Assembly: GCA_964439435.1 (NCBI GenBank)
Contig: CAYTOF010000059.1
Location: 1 to 13,836 of the forward strand
DNA from: CAYTOF01 sp964439435
GTDB lineage: Bacteria; Bacillota; Clostridia; Oscillospirales; QAMX01
Direction of reading: 5' to 3'
DNA length: 13,836 bases
Part shown: piece by piece, positions 5,817-13,836 of the stretch
Numbering within the stretch: position 1 is the first letter of the stretch
How the letters are laid out: each line of letters begins with the position of its first letter
Notes under the pieces: generated by a model
Database searches by the model: none
Seen by the model: the letters and a program-made list of their open reading frames with translations, nothing else
Told to the model about the DNA's origin: nothing
Made by a program: the position numbers and the translations under genes

Positions 5817-5914
5817 CTTCGGGAGTTATGCGGTAAGGCACGACACACAATACGTGGTGCTGCCCACACAAAGAGAGAATTGAAGTCCCTCACTAGGAGA
5901 AGAACAAGAGCCTC

Positions 5915-5938
5915 GCACAGCACCTTGCACAGCACCTT
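5915..5938. repeat. Perfect 12-bp tandem duplication
   Basis: GCACAGCACCTT occurs twice head to tail (5915-5926 and 5927-5938) in the noncoding stretch before the pyr promoter. It is most simply a slippage duplication. Confidence 0.8.
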
Positions 5939-5996
5939 TCGGAGTGGGAGAGAGTTTGCTCTTTTCAAAAAACAAATACCGCATCTTAAAAAAAAC

Positions 5997-6025
5997 TTGC
6001 GAATGAGGGCCTGTTATGATATCAT
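5997..6025 (+). promoter_or_regulatory. Predicted promoter of the pyr operon
   Basis: TTGCGA (5997-6002) and TATCAT (6020-6025) are 17 bases apart. An overlapping perfect 12-bp palindrome, TATGATATCATA (6015-6026), covers the -10 element and could be an operator. The leader from here to the pyrC start is about 45 bases and contains no terminator/antiterminator hairpins, so PyrR-style attenuation is not visible at this place. Confidence 0.45.
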
Positions 6026-6075
6026 ATATCAGATAAAGATGCGCGGTAACCAAAAAACATAAAGGGTGACAAGTG

Positions 6076-7287
6076 ATGAAAATACTGTTAAAAGGCGCAA
6101 CGATTTTTAAAGACGGCCGGTTCAGCAGGCAAGACATCTCCGTTGTCAGTGGGATGATAGGTCATATCTCCCCACACATGCCGGCAAGCGGTTATGATAA
6201 AGCATTCAATTTAAAAGGCGCATATGTTTTCCCGGGTTTTGCAGATGTACATGTCCATCTGCGTGAACCCGGCTTTTCATATAAGGAAACAATAGAAACA
6301 GGCACAGCTGCCGCGGCGCGTGGGGGATATACGACAATCTGCTCGATGCCAAACCTCTCCCCGCCGCCGGACGGAAAAGCCGGGCTTGACGAGCAACTGC
6401 TGTTGCTCTCAAAGCACGCCAAAATCCGAGTGATGCCCTTTGGGACAATCACAGAAAAAAGACAAGGGGAAAACCTCTCAGACATGCGCGCCCTTGCGCT
6501 CCAGGTTGCGGGCTTTTCGGATGACGGTTCGGGTGTGCAGGGCGACGAACTGATGGAGGAGGCCATGTGGGAGAGCAAAGCTCTTTCCAAAATCATAGCC
6601 GCCCACGCTCAAGACGAAGACTATGACCCAAATTCCTCCGAAAGCGAGTACATGCAGCTCAAAAGGGATTTGGCCCTTGTCGAAAAGACGGGCTGTGCAT
6701 ACCATGCCTGCCATATCTCCACTAAGGAGAGCGTAGAGCTCATCAGGCAAGCAAAGTTAAAAGGCTTGGATGTGAGCTGCGAGGTGACACCTCACCATTT
6801 GCTTCTGTGCGATGAGGACACGAAAGACGACGGCCGATTCAAAATGAACCCGCCGCTGCGCTCAAGGCAGGACATGCAGGCGCTCAGACAAGGGCTGAAA
6901 AACGGCACCATCGACATGATAGCGACAGACCATGCGCCCCATTCCGCGGAGGAAAAGGCAAAAGGGATGGCAGGTTCTGAAAACGGCGTTTCGGGCCTTG
7001 AGTGTGCCTTTGCCGTGCTTTACACAGGCCTTGTGCTCACAGGTGAGATCTCGCTTCCAAAGCTCATTTACCTCATGTCCGAGGCGCCCGGCCGCAGATT
7101 CGGCCTGGAATACGGCATAAATACGGGCAGACCCGCCAATTTGACGGTGTTTTCCCTGGACAAACCATATAGAGTTGACCCCGCGACATTTTTGTCCAAG
7201 GGCAAAAGCACTCCCTTTGAGGGCATGAAAGTCCAGGGTAGGTGTTTGCTAACGCTGTACGGAGGTGTGGAAGCATGGGGGCGGTGA
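6076..7287 (+). CDS. pyrC: Dihydroorotase
   Basis: PyrC closes N-carbamoyl-aspartate to dihydroorotate, step three of UMP synthesis. The protein has 403 residues, the length of bacterial type I dihydroorotases. It shows the zinc ligands in DVHVHLREPG (His59, His61), FSDDG (Asp150), AAHAQD (His177) and CHIST (His213), substrate-binding KMNPPLR (Asn258), and catalytic Asp285 in ATDHAPHS. The start is the ATG at 6076, 7 bases after AAAGGGTG; the GTG at 6073 is an alternative that adds one residue. It is first in the operon and overlaps carA by 13 bases. A pyrB (aspartate carbamoyltransferase) gene, its usual upstream partner in Firmicutes, is absent from the window. All key residues are present, so activity is expected. 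Confidence 0.95.
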   Translation: MKILLKGATIFKDGRFSRQDISVVSGMIGHISPHMPASGYDKAFNLKGAYVFPGFADVHVHLREPGFSYKETIETGTAAAARGGYTTICSMPNLSPPPDGKAGLDEQLLLLSKHAKIRVMPFGTITEKRQGENLSDMRALALQVAGFSDDGSGVQGDELMEEAMWESKALSKIIAAHAQDEDYDPNSSESEYMQLKRDLALVEKTGCAYHACHISTKESVELIRQAKLKGLDVSCEVTPHHLLLCDEDTKDDGRFKMNPPLRSRQDMQALRQGLKNGTIDMIATDHAPHSAEEKAKGMAGSENGVSGLECAFAVLYTGLVLTGEISLPKLIYLMSEAPGRRFGLEYGINTGRPANLTVFSLDKPYRVDPATFLSKGKSTPFEGMKVQGRCLLTLYGGVEAWGR

Positions 7288-8402
7288 CAGAAAAATATAA
7301 AAAACACTGCACGCGAAAGCTTGTGACCGCAGGCGGTCAGGAGTTTTACGGCTGGGGATTCGGCGCAGAAAAAGACGCCCTGTGTGAGCTTGTCTTTGAC
7401 ACTTCCATGGTCGGATATCAGGAGATCATCTCCTCCCCATCTTATTTTGCAAAGGCAGTTGTCCTGACCTATCCCCTCGTGGGGAACTACGGCATAACAG
7501 ATGAGGACTATGAGGGCAGATGGCTCTACCTCGGCGCGCTCATCGTGCGAGAACACAACACGGCGCCGAGCAATTTCAGATACACAAAAACCCTGCACGA
7601 AGTCATGGAAGAGCACGGCATCCCCGGGCTTCGAGGTGTCGACACAAGGGCCATCACGCGCCTTATCGCCGCGGAGGGCACACAAAAAGCCCTGCTCACC
7701 TCGGCGGAGACACCGCTACACGAGGCTCTTCTGCGCATAGAGGCCTATGAATACCCCAAAGACGCGCAGGTCAAGACGAGCTGTAAAAAACGTTGGTATG
7801 CGAGAACCGCCGCCGCCAGGGCAAATATCGCCGTTCTGGATTGCGGTGTGAGCCTTGGCATCATAAAAGACCTTGGCAGACAGGGCTGCAATGTCACGGT
7901 GTTGCCCGTGCACACAAGTCCCTCGGAGATACTGGAGCTTGCACCCCACGGCCTGGTCATTTCAGATGGGCCGGGCGACCCTTTAGATGTACCCGGTGTT
8001 GTAAAACTCATACGCAGTCTGCGGGGGAGAATGCCCCTTTTCGGCATAGGCCTCGGGCAGGCGCTCATAGCCCTTGCCTTTGGCGCGGAGATATACAAGA
8101 TGAAGACAGGCCACCACGGTTGGAGCCCCGTCCGATGTGAGGATACGGGGCGTATTTTCCAAGCAAGGCAAAATCACGACTACACAACGGACAAGGACAC
8201 CCTTGCGGATACAGGCCTGAAAATAACCCACATCGACCTGCAAGACGGCACGGTGGAGGGACTTTCATGCCCGAAAGAAAAGATCCTATCTGTTTCATAT
8301 TATCCCGACCCCTCCCATAGCTCTGCGGGGTTTGACCCATATGAAGAATTTATCACACTTACAACAAAGGAGAGCGCAGCATGCCAAAGCGCCATGATAT
8401 AA
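7275..8402 (+). CDS. carA: Carbamoyl phosphate synthase small subunit with a degenerate glutaminase site
   Basis: CarA normally strips ammonia from glutamine and passes it to CarB. At 375 residues the length is normal, and the N-terminal domain is well kept (ELVFDTSMVGYQEII, TYPLVGNYGI, GLRGVDTRAITR). The amidotransferase domain keeps its frame (VLDCGV, SDGPGDP, GHHG) but not its chemistry. The nucleophile motif GICLGHQ reads GIGLGQA, so Cys is Gly259 and the Gln-binding Gln is Ala263. QNHG(F/Y) reads QNHDY (Asp302). HPE reads YPD, so the catalytic His is Tyr343 and Glu is Asp345. Glutaminase activity should be absent. The start at 7275 follows GGAGGTG (7261-7267); it overlaps pyrC by 13 bases and carB by 22. 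Many independent changes in an open frame argue against sequencing error or a fresh pseudogene. Confidence 0.93.
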   Translation: MGAVTEKYKKHCTRKLVTAGGQEFYGWGFGAEKDALCELVFDTSMVGYQEIISSPSYFAKAVVLTYPLVGNYGITDEDYEGRWLYLGALIVREHNTAPSNFRYTKTLHEVMEEHGIPGLRGVDTRAITRLIAAEGTQKALLTSAETPLHEALLRIEAYEYPKDAQVKTSCKKRWYARTAAARANIAVLDCGVSLGIIKDLGRQGCNVTVLPVHTSPSEILELAPHGLVISDGPGDPLDVPGVVKLIRSLRGRMPLFGIGLGQALIALAFGAEIYKMKTGHHGWSPVRCEDTGRIFQARQNHDYTTDKDTLADTGLKITHIDLQDGTVEGLSCPKEKILSVSYYPDPSHSSAGFDPYEEFITLTTKESAACQSAMI

Positions 8403-11400
8403 AAAAGGTTTTGGTCATCGGCTCGGGTCCGATTGTCATCGGACAGGCAGCGGAATTTGACTATGCGGGCACACAGGCCTGCCTTGCCCTGCGAGAAGAG
8501 GGCTGTGAGGTTGTTTTGGTAAACTCCAACCCCGCAACGATCATGACAGACACAGACATCGCCGACAAGGTCTACATGGAGCCCCTCACCCTGGAATATG
8601 TGGCGAAAATCGTCAGATATGAGCGTCCGGATGCGGTGTTGCCGGGGCTCGGAGGCCAAACAGCGTTAAACCTTGCCATGCAGCTTGCCAAAAAAGGCAT
8701 TCTGGAGGAGTGCCATCTGGAACTGCTCGGCACCGACCTTGAAAGCATAGAACAGGCAGAGGACAGGGAGCTGTTCAAAAAGCTCTGCGAAAGCCTCGGA
8801 GAGCCTGTTTTGCCCTCAATCATAACCCACAGCGAAGCCGAATGCGCCGCCGCAGCTTTGGAAATCGGCTATCCCGTGGTGCTTCGCCCCGCCTTTACCC
8901 TGGGCGGGACAGGCGGCGGCTTTGCAAACGACGAAGAAGAGCTCAAAGACATAGCCAAAAACGCCATCTCCCTGTCCCCGACAGGGCAAGTCATGGTGGA
9001 AAAGAGCGTCCGCGGCTTCAAAGAGATAGAGTTCGAGGTCATGAGGGATGCCTCCGACACGGCCATCACCATCTGCGCCATGGAAAACATGGACCCCATG
9101 GGCATCCACACGGGTGACTCCATAGTGGTGGCGCCCTGCCAGACCCTTTCGGGAAAAGAATATGCCATGCTGCGGGATGCCGCCCTTGGCATCATCCGTG
9201 CCCTGCGCATAGAGGGAGGCTGCAATGTTCAGTTTGCGCTGGACCCTCACTCCTTTGACTACTACATCATCGAGGTGAACCCCCGTGTTTCCCGCTCCTC
9301 GGCCCTTGCCTCAAAGGCAACCGGCTATCCCATCGCACGGGTTTCGGCAAAAGTCGCCCTCGGGCTGCGGTTGGACGAAATCGACCTGGCGGGCACCCTT
9401 GCCTGCTTTGAACCCTCCCTGGACTATGTCGTGACGAAGATACCGCGTTTTGCCTTTGACAAATTCGCCCAAGCGTCCAACCGTCTCTCTACCCAGATGA
9501 AGGCGACAGGTGAGGTCATGGGCATAGGACGCACCTTTGAGGAGAGTCTTTTAAAGGCCGTGAGAAGCCTTGAAACGGGTGTCTTCCACATCCACTCCAA
9601 AAAATTCGACAATTACGATCGGTCTGCCCTGATGGAGTACATCTGCGAAGGGACAGATGATCGCATATATGCCATAGCGGAGCTGATGCGCCGCGGCACA
9701 GATGCCGGCCGCATCGCCTTTAAAACAAAAATCGACATGTTTTTCCTGGACAAATTGAAAAACATCGTCGAAAAGGAGACCAAGCTGGAAAGCACCGTGA
9801 ACTGCCCCTATTCTCTGCTCGGAGCCAAGCGCATGGGCTTTTCCGACGCCTATATCGCAAAGCTCTGGAAAACCGATGCGGAAAATGTACGGCATTTCAG
9901 GCTGGCCCACGGCATAAAGCCTGTTTTCAAGACAATAGACATGTGCGCAGGGCGCACTGTGCGGGACATACCGTATTATTACTCCACATATGAGTATGAA
10001 AACGAATCGGAGCCCGGCAAAAACAAAAAAATTGTCGTCCTTGGCTCGGGACCCATACGCATAGGGCAAGGTGTGGAGTTTGACTACTCCACCGTCCGCG
10101 CGGTGAAAACAATCAGAGCCCTCGGATATGAGGCCATCATCATAAACAACAACCCCGAAACCGTCTCCACGGACTATGCCGTGGGCAACAAGCTGTATTT
10201 TGAACCCCTCACAGCGGAGGATGTCTTAAATGTGACGGACTTGGAAAACCCCCTGGGGGTCATTGTGTCCCTGGGCGGACAGACGGCGATAAACCTCGCC
10301 TCTGTGCTGCACGACCAGGGTGTGCCAATCATCGGCAGCTCCGTCGAGGCCATCGACCGAGCGGAAAATCGGGACTCCTTTGAAAAAATACTGAAGGAGC
10401 TGAACATACCCCAACCGAAGGGCTGCGCCGTCACAAGTGTGGAAGAGGGCGTAAAGGCCGCCGCCGACATCGGCTACCCCGTGCTCGTGCGCCCAAGCTA
10501 TGTGCTGGGCGGCAGAGCCATGCAGATTGTCGCCTGTGAAGATGCCCTGCGCAGATTTTTAACGGAAGCCGTGGAGATAGACCCTAAAAGACCCGTCTTG
10601 GTGGACAGATACATCGAGGGCAAGGAGCTTGAGGTGGACGCCGTGTGCGACGGCAAGGATGTTTTTCTGCCGGGCATCATGGAGCATGTGGAGCGGACGG
10701 GCATCCACTCGGGAGACTCCATCAGCGTTTACCCCACATTCAGCGTTTCCCCCGAGGTCAAAGACACGATTGTGGACATCACGGCAAGGCTGGGCCTCGG
10801 CATAGGCATTCTGGGACTATACAACATACAGTATATAGTGGACGGGCAGGACAGGGTGTATGTCATAGAGGTCAACCCCCGCTCCTCCCGCACAGTCCCC
10901 TTTATCTCAAAGGCATCGGGCTATCCCTTGGCGGACATCGCCACCCGCGTGATGCTGGGCAAGAGCTTGAAAGAGCAGGGGCTTGACTGCCGTGTGGCAC
11001 CCGAGCGTAAAAAATGGTATGTCAAGGCACCGGCGTTCTCCTTTTCCAAGCTGCGGGGCATGGACTCATATCTCTCCCCTGAGATGAAATCCACAGGAGA
11101 GGCGATAGGCTATGACCACAAGTTGACCCGCGCCCTATACAAAGCGCTGCGCTCCTCGGGGATGAATGTGTCAAACTACGGCACGATTTTCATCACCGCG
11201 GCGGACAAGGACAAGGCAGCGGCACTGCCGCTGGCGCGGAGATTTTACAACCTCGGCTTCAACATAGAGGCGACGGGGGGAACGGCACGGTATTTAAAAG
11301 AGCACGGTATAAAGACGCGCACAAAAATGAAGATCAGCGAGGGCAGCGATGAAATTCTCTCCTCCATCCGACGCGGCCACATCGCCTATGTCATCAACAC

Positions 11401-11563
11401 CTCCGACATCGGCGGCCCCGGGCAGATGAGCGACGGCTATGAGATACGCCGCTGCGCCGCGGAAAACAATGTGACGGTGTTCACGGCTTTGGAAACAGTG
11501 AAAGTCTTGTTGGATGTGCTGGAGGAGATCACCCTGGGCATATCCACCATCGACTCGGATTAG
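8381..11563 (+). CDS. carB: Carbamoyl phosphate synthase large subunit
   Basis: CarB makes carbamoyl phosphate from bicarbonate, ammonia and two ATP. The protein has 1060 residues, the full family length. The two homologous ATP-grasp halves are clear: GSGPIVIGQAAEFDYAGTQA near 14 and GSGPIRIGQGVEFDYSTVRA near 554, each with its LGGQTA(L/I)NLA motif and its metal/ATP motif (EVNPRVSRSSA in the first, EVNPRSSRTVP in the second). An oligomerisation segment lies between them (about 400-550). The C-terminal MGS-like allosteric domain (from about 930; ITAADKDKAA, EATGGTARYL, YVINTSDIGG) is present, so effector control is possible. It overlaps carA by 22 bases and has AAAGGAG 8 bases before the ATG. 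Unlike its small subunit it shows no lost catalytic motif, so it should work with free ammonia. Confidence 0.96.
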   Translation: MPKRHDIKKVLVIGSGPIVIGQAAEFDYAGTQACLALREEGCEVVLVNSNPATIMTDTDIADKVYMEPLTLEYVAKIVRYERPDAVLPGLGGQTALNLAMQLAKKGILEECHLELLGTDLESIEQAEDRELFKKLCESLGEPVLPSIITHSEAECAAAALEIGYPVVLRPAFTLGGTGGGFANDEEELKDIAKNAISLSPTGQVMVEKSVRGFKEIEFEVMRDASDTAITICAMENMDPMGIHTGDSIVVAPCQTLSGKEYAMLRDAALGIIRALRIEGGCNVQFALDPHSFDYYIIEVNPRVSRSSALASKATGYPIARVSAKVALGLRLDEIDLAGTLACFEPSLDYVVTKIPRFAFDKFAQASNRLSTQMKATGEVMGIGRTFEESLLKAVRSLETGVFHIHSKKFDNYDRSALMEYICEGTDDRIYAIAELMRRGTDAGRIAFKTKIDMFFLDKLKNIVEKETKLESTVNCPYSLLGAKRMGFSDAYIAKLWKTDAENVRHFRLAHGIKPVFKTIDMCAGRTVRDIPYYYSTYEYENESEPGKNKKIVVLGSGPIRIGQGVEFDYSTVRAVKTIRALGYEAIIINNNPETVSTDYAVGNKLYFEPLTAEDVLNVTDLENPLGVIVSLGGQTAINLASVLHDQGVPIIGSSVEAIDRAENRDSFEKILKELNIPQPKGCAVTSVEEGVKAAADIGYPVLVRPSYVLGGRAMQIVACEDALRRFLTEAVEIDPKRPVLVDRYIEGKELEVDAVCDGKDVFLPGIMEHVERTGIHSGDSISVYPTFSVSPEVKDTIVDITARLGLGIGILGLYNIQYIVDGQDRVYVIEVNPRSSRTVPFISKASGYPLADIATRVMLGKSLKEQGLDCRVAPERKKWYVKAPAFSFSKLRGMDSYLSPEMKSTGEAIGYDHKLTRALYKALRSSGMNVSNYGTIFITAADKDKAAALPLARRFYNLGFNIEATGGTARYLKEHGIKTRTKMKISEGSDEILSSIRRGHIAYVINTSDIGGPGQMSDGYEIRRCAAENNVTVFTALETVKVLLDVLEEITLGISTIDSD

Positions 11564-11586
11564 AAAAGATACAGGCGGGAAAACAC

Positions 11587-12312
11587 ATGCAGATAGCAGA
11601 TTATTTAATGACACTAAACAAAAAAATCGCCAGAGACACTTACCTTGCGCGGTTTGAAGGTGAGGGAACGTTCACAGCACCGGGGCAGTTTGCAAACATC
11701 GAGATTCCCGGGTTGTACCTGCGGCGTCCTTTTTCCGTGTGTGACTGGGATGAGAGCGGCTTTGACATAATCTACAAGGTCGTGGGCGTCGGCACCCTAG
11801 CTTTTTCACAGATAAAGCAGGGTACCTTCAACATCATGACGGGGCTCGGCAACGGTTTTGACACAACCGTAGACACCAAAAGACCGCTCCTGGTGGGCGG
11901 GGGCTCGGGGGTTCCGCCCCTATATGGCCTGGCAAAGCGCCTGCCCATTATGCCCTCCGTGATTTTGGGCTTCACCACAAAAGACGAGGTCTTTTTAGCC
12001 GACGAATTCAAAGCCCTCGGCTGCAACGTCACCATCACCACGGTGGACGGCACTACAGGGCTTGAGGGTCTGGCGACAGACGCCATGACAGAGACCCATG
12101 ACTATGTCTTTGCTTGCGGGCCGATGGGTATGTTGCAGGCGATATACGAAAAGACGAAGACCGACCTGCAGTTTTCCTTTGAGTCGCGCATGGGCTGCGG
12201 CTTTGGAGCCTGTATGGGCTGCACCTGCGAACACACCCCGGGACAAAAACGCGTGTGTCTGGAAGGCCCCGTGTTCAAAAGAGAGGAGATAGTATGGCAG
12301 ACCTCGCGGTAA
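11587..12312 (+). CDS. pyrK: Dihydroorotate dehydrogenase electron transfer subunit
   Basis: PyrK carries FAD and a 2Fe-2S cluster and moves electrons from dihydroorotate dehydrogenase B (PyrD) to NAD+. The protein has 241 residues. Features in order: LRRPFSVCDW (45-54), the FAD-binding RPxS motif; VVGVGT (65-70); LLVGGGSGVPP (101-111), the NAD-binding glycine-rich turn; FACGPMGML (175-183); and the cluster Cys set Cys204-x4-Cys209-x2-Cys212-x11-Cys224 in RMGCGFGACMGC and RVCLEGPVF. All expected ligands are present. The start at 11587 is supported by sequence alignment of the conserved N-terminus; the ribosome binding site (GGCGGG) is only fair. It sits 23 bases after carB and overlaps pyrD by 19 bases, which fits its role as PyrD's obligate partner. 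Confidence 0.95.
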   Translation: MQIADYLMTLNKKIARDTYLARFEGEGTFTAPGQFANIEIPGLYLRRPFSVCDWDESGFDIIYKVVGVGTLAFSQIKQGTFNIMTGLGNGFDTTVDTKRPLLVGGGSGVPPLYGLAKRLPIMPSVILGFTTKDEVFLADEFKALGCNVTITTVDGTTGLEGLATDAMTETHDYVFACGPMGMLQAIYEKTKTDLQFSFESRMGCGFGACMGCTCEHTPGQKRVCLEGPVFKREEIVWQTSR

Positions 12313-13205
12313 AACTTGGAGATATAAATTTAGACAACCCGATCATACCCGCCAGCGGCACCTTTGGCTACGGCGCGGAGTATAAAAAATTTTACAACCT
12401 GAACATCCTCGGAGCGATTTCCGTCAAGGGCACCACTGGGGAACAGCGATTTGGCAACCCCCAGCCCCGCATAGCGGAGACACCCTGCGGCATGCTCAAC
12501 GCCATCGGCCTGCAAAACCCGGGTATAGACTCGGTGCTGGCAAATGAGCTCAAGGTGCTGCGCTCGCACTACAAAAAACCCATCATCCTGAACATCAGCG
12601 GTTTTTCCCTGGGCGAATACGCAAGCAACTGCGCCAAAGCGGACAAAAGCTCCGAAACAGACATCATTGAGCTGAACATAAGCTGCCCCAATGTGGAGCA
12701 CGGCGGTTTGAGTTTCGGAGCGGATCCTGAGAGCGCCGCAAAAGCCGTGCGTGCTGCCAGAGGAGCGACAAGCAAACCCCTATATGTGAAGCTGAGCCCC
12801 AATGTCTCCGACATAGTGGAGATGGCAAAGGCCTGTGAGGCGGAAGGAGCAGACGGGCTCTCCCTCATCAACACGCTGCTTGGCATGAGGATAGACATAA
12901 AGAGAAAAACCCCCATTTTGAAGAACGTATCCGGCGGACTTTCGGGGCCCTGCGTGCTGCCCGTGGCCCTGCACATGGTCTACCGTGTCCATCGGGCGGT
13001 GAACTTGCCCATCATGGGCATGGGGGGCATATCGAGTGCGGAGGATGTCTTGGAGATGATGCTTGCCGGGGCGAGCGCCGTGCAGATCGGCACCGCCAAT
13101 CTGAAAAACCCCTATATCTGCAGGGATATTTTAAACGAGCTGCCGGGGCTCATGTCGGAGCTTGGTATAGAGTCCCTTTCCTCCGTTGTGGGGGCATGTG
13201 ATTGA
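12294..13205 (+). CDS. pyrD: Dihydroorotate dehydrogenase B, catalytic subunit
   Basis: PyrD oxidises dihydroorotate to orotate with FMN. The protein has 303 residues, class 1B length. Motifs in order: IIPASGTFGYG (17-27, FMN phosphate side), ISVKGTT (42-48, with the FMN-contacting Lys), GMLNAIGLQNPG, LNISCPN with the catalytic Cys131 that marks class 1, YVKLSPNV, SLINT, GGLSGP, MGMGGI and VQIGTANL. The start is the ATG at 12294, behind AGGAG (12284-12288); an in-frame upstream ATG at 12255 would add residues read from pyrK and has no ribosome binding site. The 19-base overlap with pyrK suggests coupled translation of the two subunits of the D2K2 complex. No key residue is missing. Confidence 0.95.
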   Translation: MADLAVKLGDINLDNPIIPASGTFGYGAEYKKFYNLNILGAISVKGTTGEQRFGNPQPRIAETPCGMLNAIGLQNPGIDSVLANELKVLRSHYKKPIILNISGFSLGEYASNCAKADKSSETDIIELNISCPNVEHGGLSFGADPESAAKAVRAARGATSKPLYVKLSPNVSDIVEMAKACEAEGADGLSLINTLLGMRIDIKRKTPILKNVSGGLSGPCVLPVALHMVYRVHRAVNLPIMGMGGISSAEDVLEMMLAGASAVQIGTANLKNPYICRDILNELPGLMSELGIESLSSVVGACD

Positions 13206-13240
13206 CATTTGAAAAGAAAAACAGAAAAAAAGGAGGGCAT

Positions 13241-13836
13241 ATGGCAAAGGATTTGATTATAGCACTGGATTTCCCCACAAAAGAAGAGACATTCTCTTTT
13301 CTATCCAGCCTTGGCGATGCCAGACCCTATGTAAAGGTCGGCATGGAGCTCTATTACGGAGCCGGGCACTCTGTGGTGAGGGATTTAAAGGAGCGAGGAC
13401 ACAGTGTTTTCCTCGACTTAAAGCTTCACGATATCCCGAATACCGTCAAAAGCGTGGCGGCGGTGCTTTCCGATTTGGGTGCGGACATGATAAACATCCA
13501 TGCCACGGGCGGATCTAAGATGATGGAAGCGGCAAAGGAGGGGCTCGGGCAGATATCGGGGCTGAAAACCCTGCTCATAGCCGTGACTGTTTTGACCTCC
13601 ACCTCGGAGGAGGTTCTGCAAAAAGAGCTCATGGTGCCCCACTCGCCCAAGGAGGTGGCCTCAAAACTGGCACTTCTTGCCAAGGACGCCGGTTGTGACG
13701 GTGTTGTCTGCTCCGCGCTGGAAGTGCCGGACATAAAGGCGCTCTGCGGAGAGGATTTTGTCATCGTGACACCGGGCATCCGCTTTGCCGGGGCAAGTGC
13801 GGACGACCAAGCCCGCATAGTGACACCGCGCAGGGC
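13241..13836 (+). CDS. pyrF: Orotidine 5'-phosphate decarboxylase (3' partial)
   Basis: PyrF removes CO2 from OMP to give UMP, the last step of the pathway. The gene has a strong ribosome binding site (AGGAGGG, 13231-13237) 3 bases before the ATG at 13241 and stays open to the window edge, so about 198 residues are visible and the stop is outside. The signature DLKLHDIPNTV supplies the catalytic Asp59-Lys61-Asp64 tetrad portion; LIIALDFP (Asp10) and YVKVGMELYY (Lys32) complete the substrate contacts, and NIHATGG and VTPGIRF are further family motifs. The length and the VTPGIR position suggest the longer bacterial form, near 240-300 residues, but the end is not seen. It follows pyrD by 35 bases; pyrE is usually next in Clostridia but lies outside. 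Confidence 0.93.
   Translation, partial: MAKDLIIALDFPTKEETFSFLSSLGDARPYVKVGMELYYGAGHSVVRDLKERGHSVFLDLKLHDIPNTVKSVAAVLSDLGADMINIHATGGSKMMEAAKEGLGQISGLKTLLIAVTVLTSTSEEVLQKELMVPHSPKEVASKLALLAKDAGCDGVVCSALEVPDIKALCGEDFVIVTPGIRFAGASADDQARIVTPRR

Noticed and set aside
5886..5902. AGTCCCTCACTAGG as a PyrR-binding loop upstream of pyrC
   Set aside because: It does not fit the conserved GAGG side of the PyrR loop, has no flanking stem, and lies upstream of the predicted transcript start.
8816..9250. Long minus-strand frames inside carB and other pyr genes
   Set aside because: They are mirror frames of GC-richer coding sequence, without ribosome binding sites or recognisable protein families.
13202..13207. 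Perfect -35 hexamer TTGACA between pyrD and pyrF, suggesting an internal promoter
   Set aside because: The position 17 bases downstream is AAAAAA and no -10-like hexamer is found at usable spacing. The hexamer also overlaps the pyrD stop.

Overview
The window looks like a piece of a Clostridia-type Firmicute genome, probably a metagenome or draft assembly because it holds a run of 98 Ns (4563-4660). The evidence for the lineage is the class 1B dihydroorotate dehydrogenase pair PyrD/PyrK, a YlmH-type S4 protein, strong GGAGG-like ribosome binding sites and tightly overlapping operon genes. No species can be named from this sequence alone.

Layout: (1) 1-892, the C-terminal ATPase half of an ABC exporter, cut by the left window edge. 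(2) 893-3585, an AT-rich accessory patch. It holds a decayed IS3-family element whose orfA has a one-base frameshift at the start and whose orfB is cut after its N-terminal part. The cut joins directly to the last residues of an Rhs/YD-repeat core, followed by an orphan Rhs tip domain that resembles a C39/papain-like cysteine peptidase, a small lipoprotein and a single-pass membrane protein. The last two are the natural immunity candidates. (3) 3586-5187, a two-gene unit: ylmH, then a sugar phosphate isomerase/epimerase-like TIM-barrel gene interrupted by the assembly gap, ending in a good intrinsic terminator. (4) 5256-6072, a noncoding stretch dominated by a GC-rich, hairpin-forming repeat family in three direct copies and one apparent inverted copy, then the presumed pyr promoter. 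(5) 6076-13836, the pyrimidine operon pyrC-carA-carB-pyrK-pyrD-pyrF, the last running off the right edge.

The operon covers most of de novo UMP synthesis: carbamoyl phosphate (CarAB), dihydroorotase (PyrC), NAD-linked dihydroorotate oxidation (PyrD with the FAD/2Fe-2S subunit PyrK) and OMP decarboxylation (PyrF). pyrB and pyrE are not in the window, and no PyrR-type attenuator is visible in the leader.

The most notable observation is in CarA. The reading frame is intact and co-translated with carB, but the glutaminase active site is gone: the nucleophile Cys is Gly, the catalytic His is Tyr, the following Glu is Asp, and glutamine-binding positions are changed too. This predicts an ammonia-dependent carbamoyl phosphate synthetase carrying a dead glutaminase subunit, or one fed by another amidotransferase. 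The second item is the orphan Rhs toxin-like cassette fused to IS debris.
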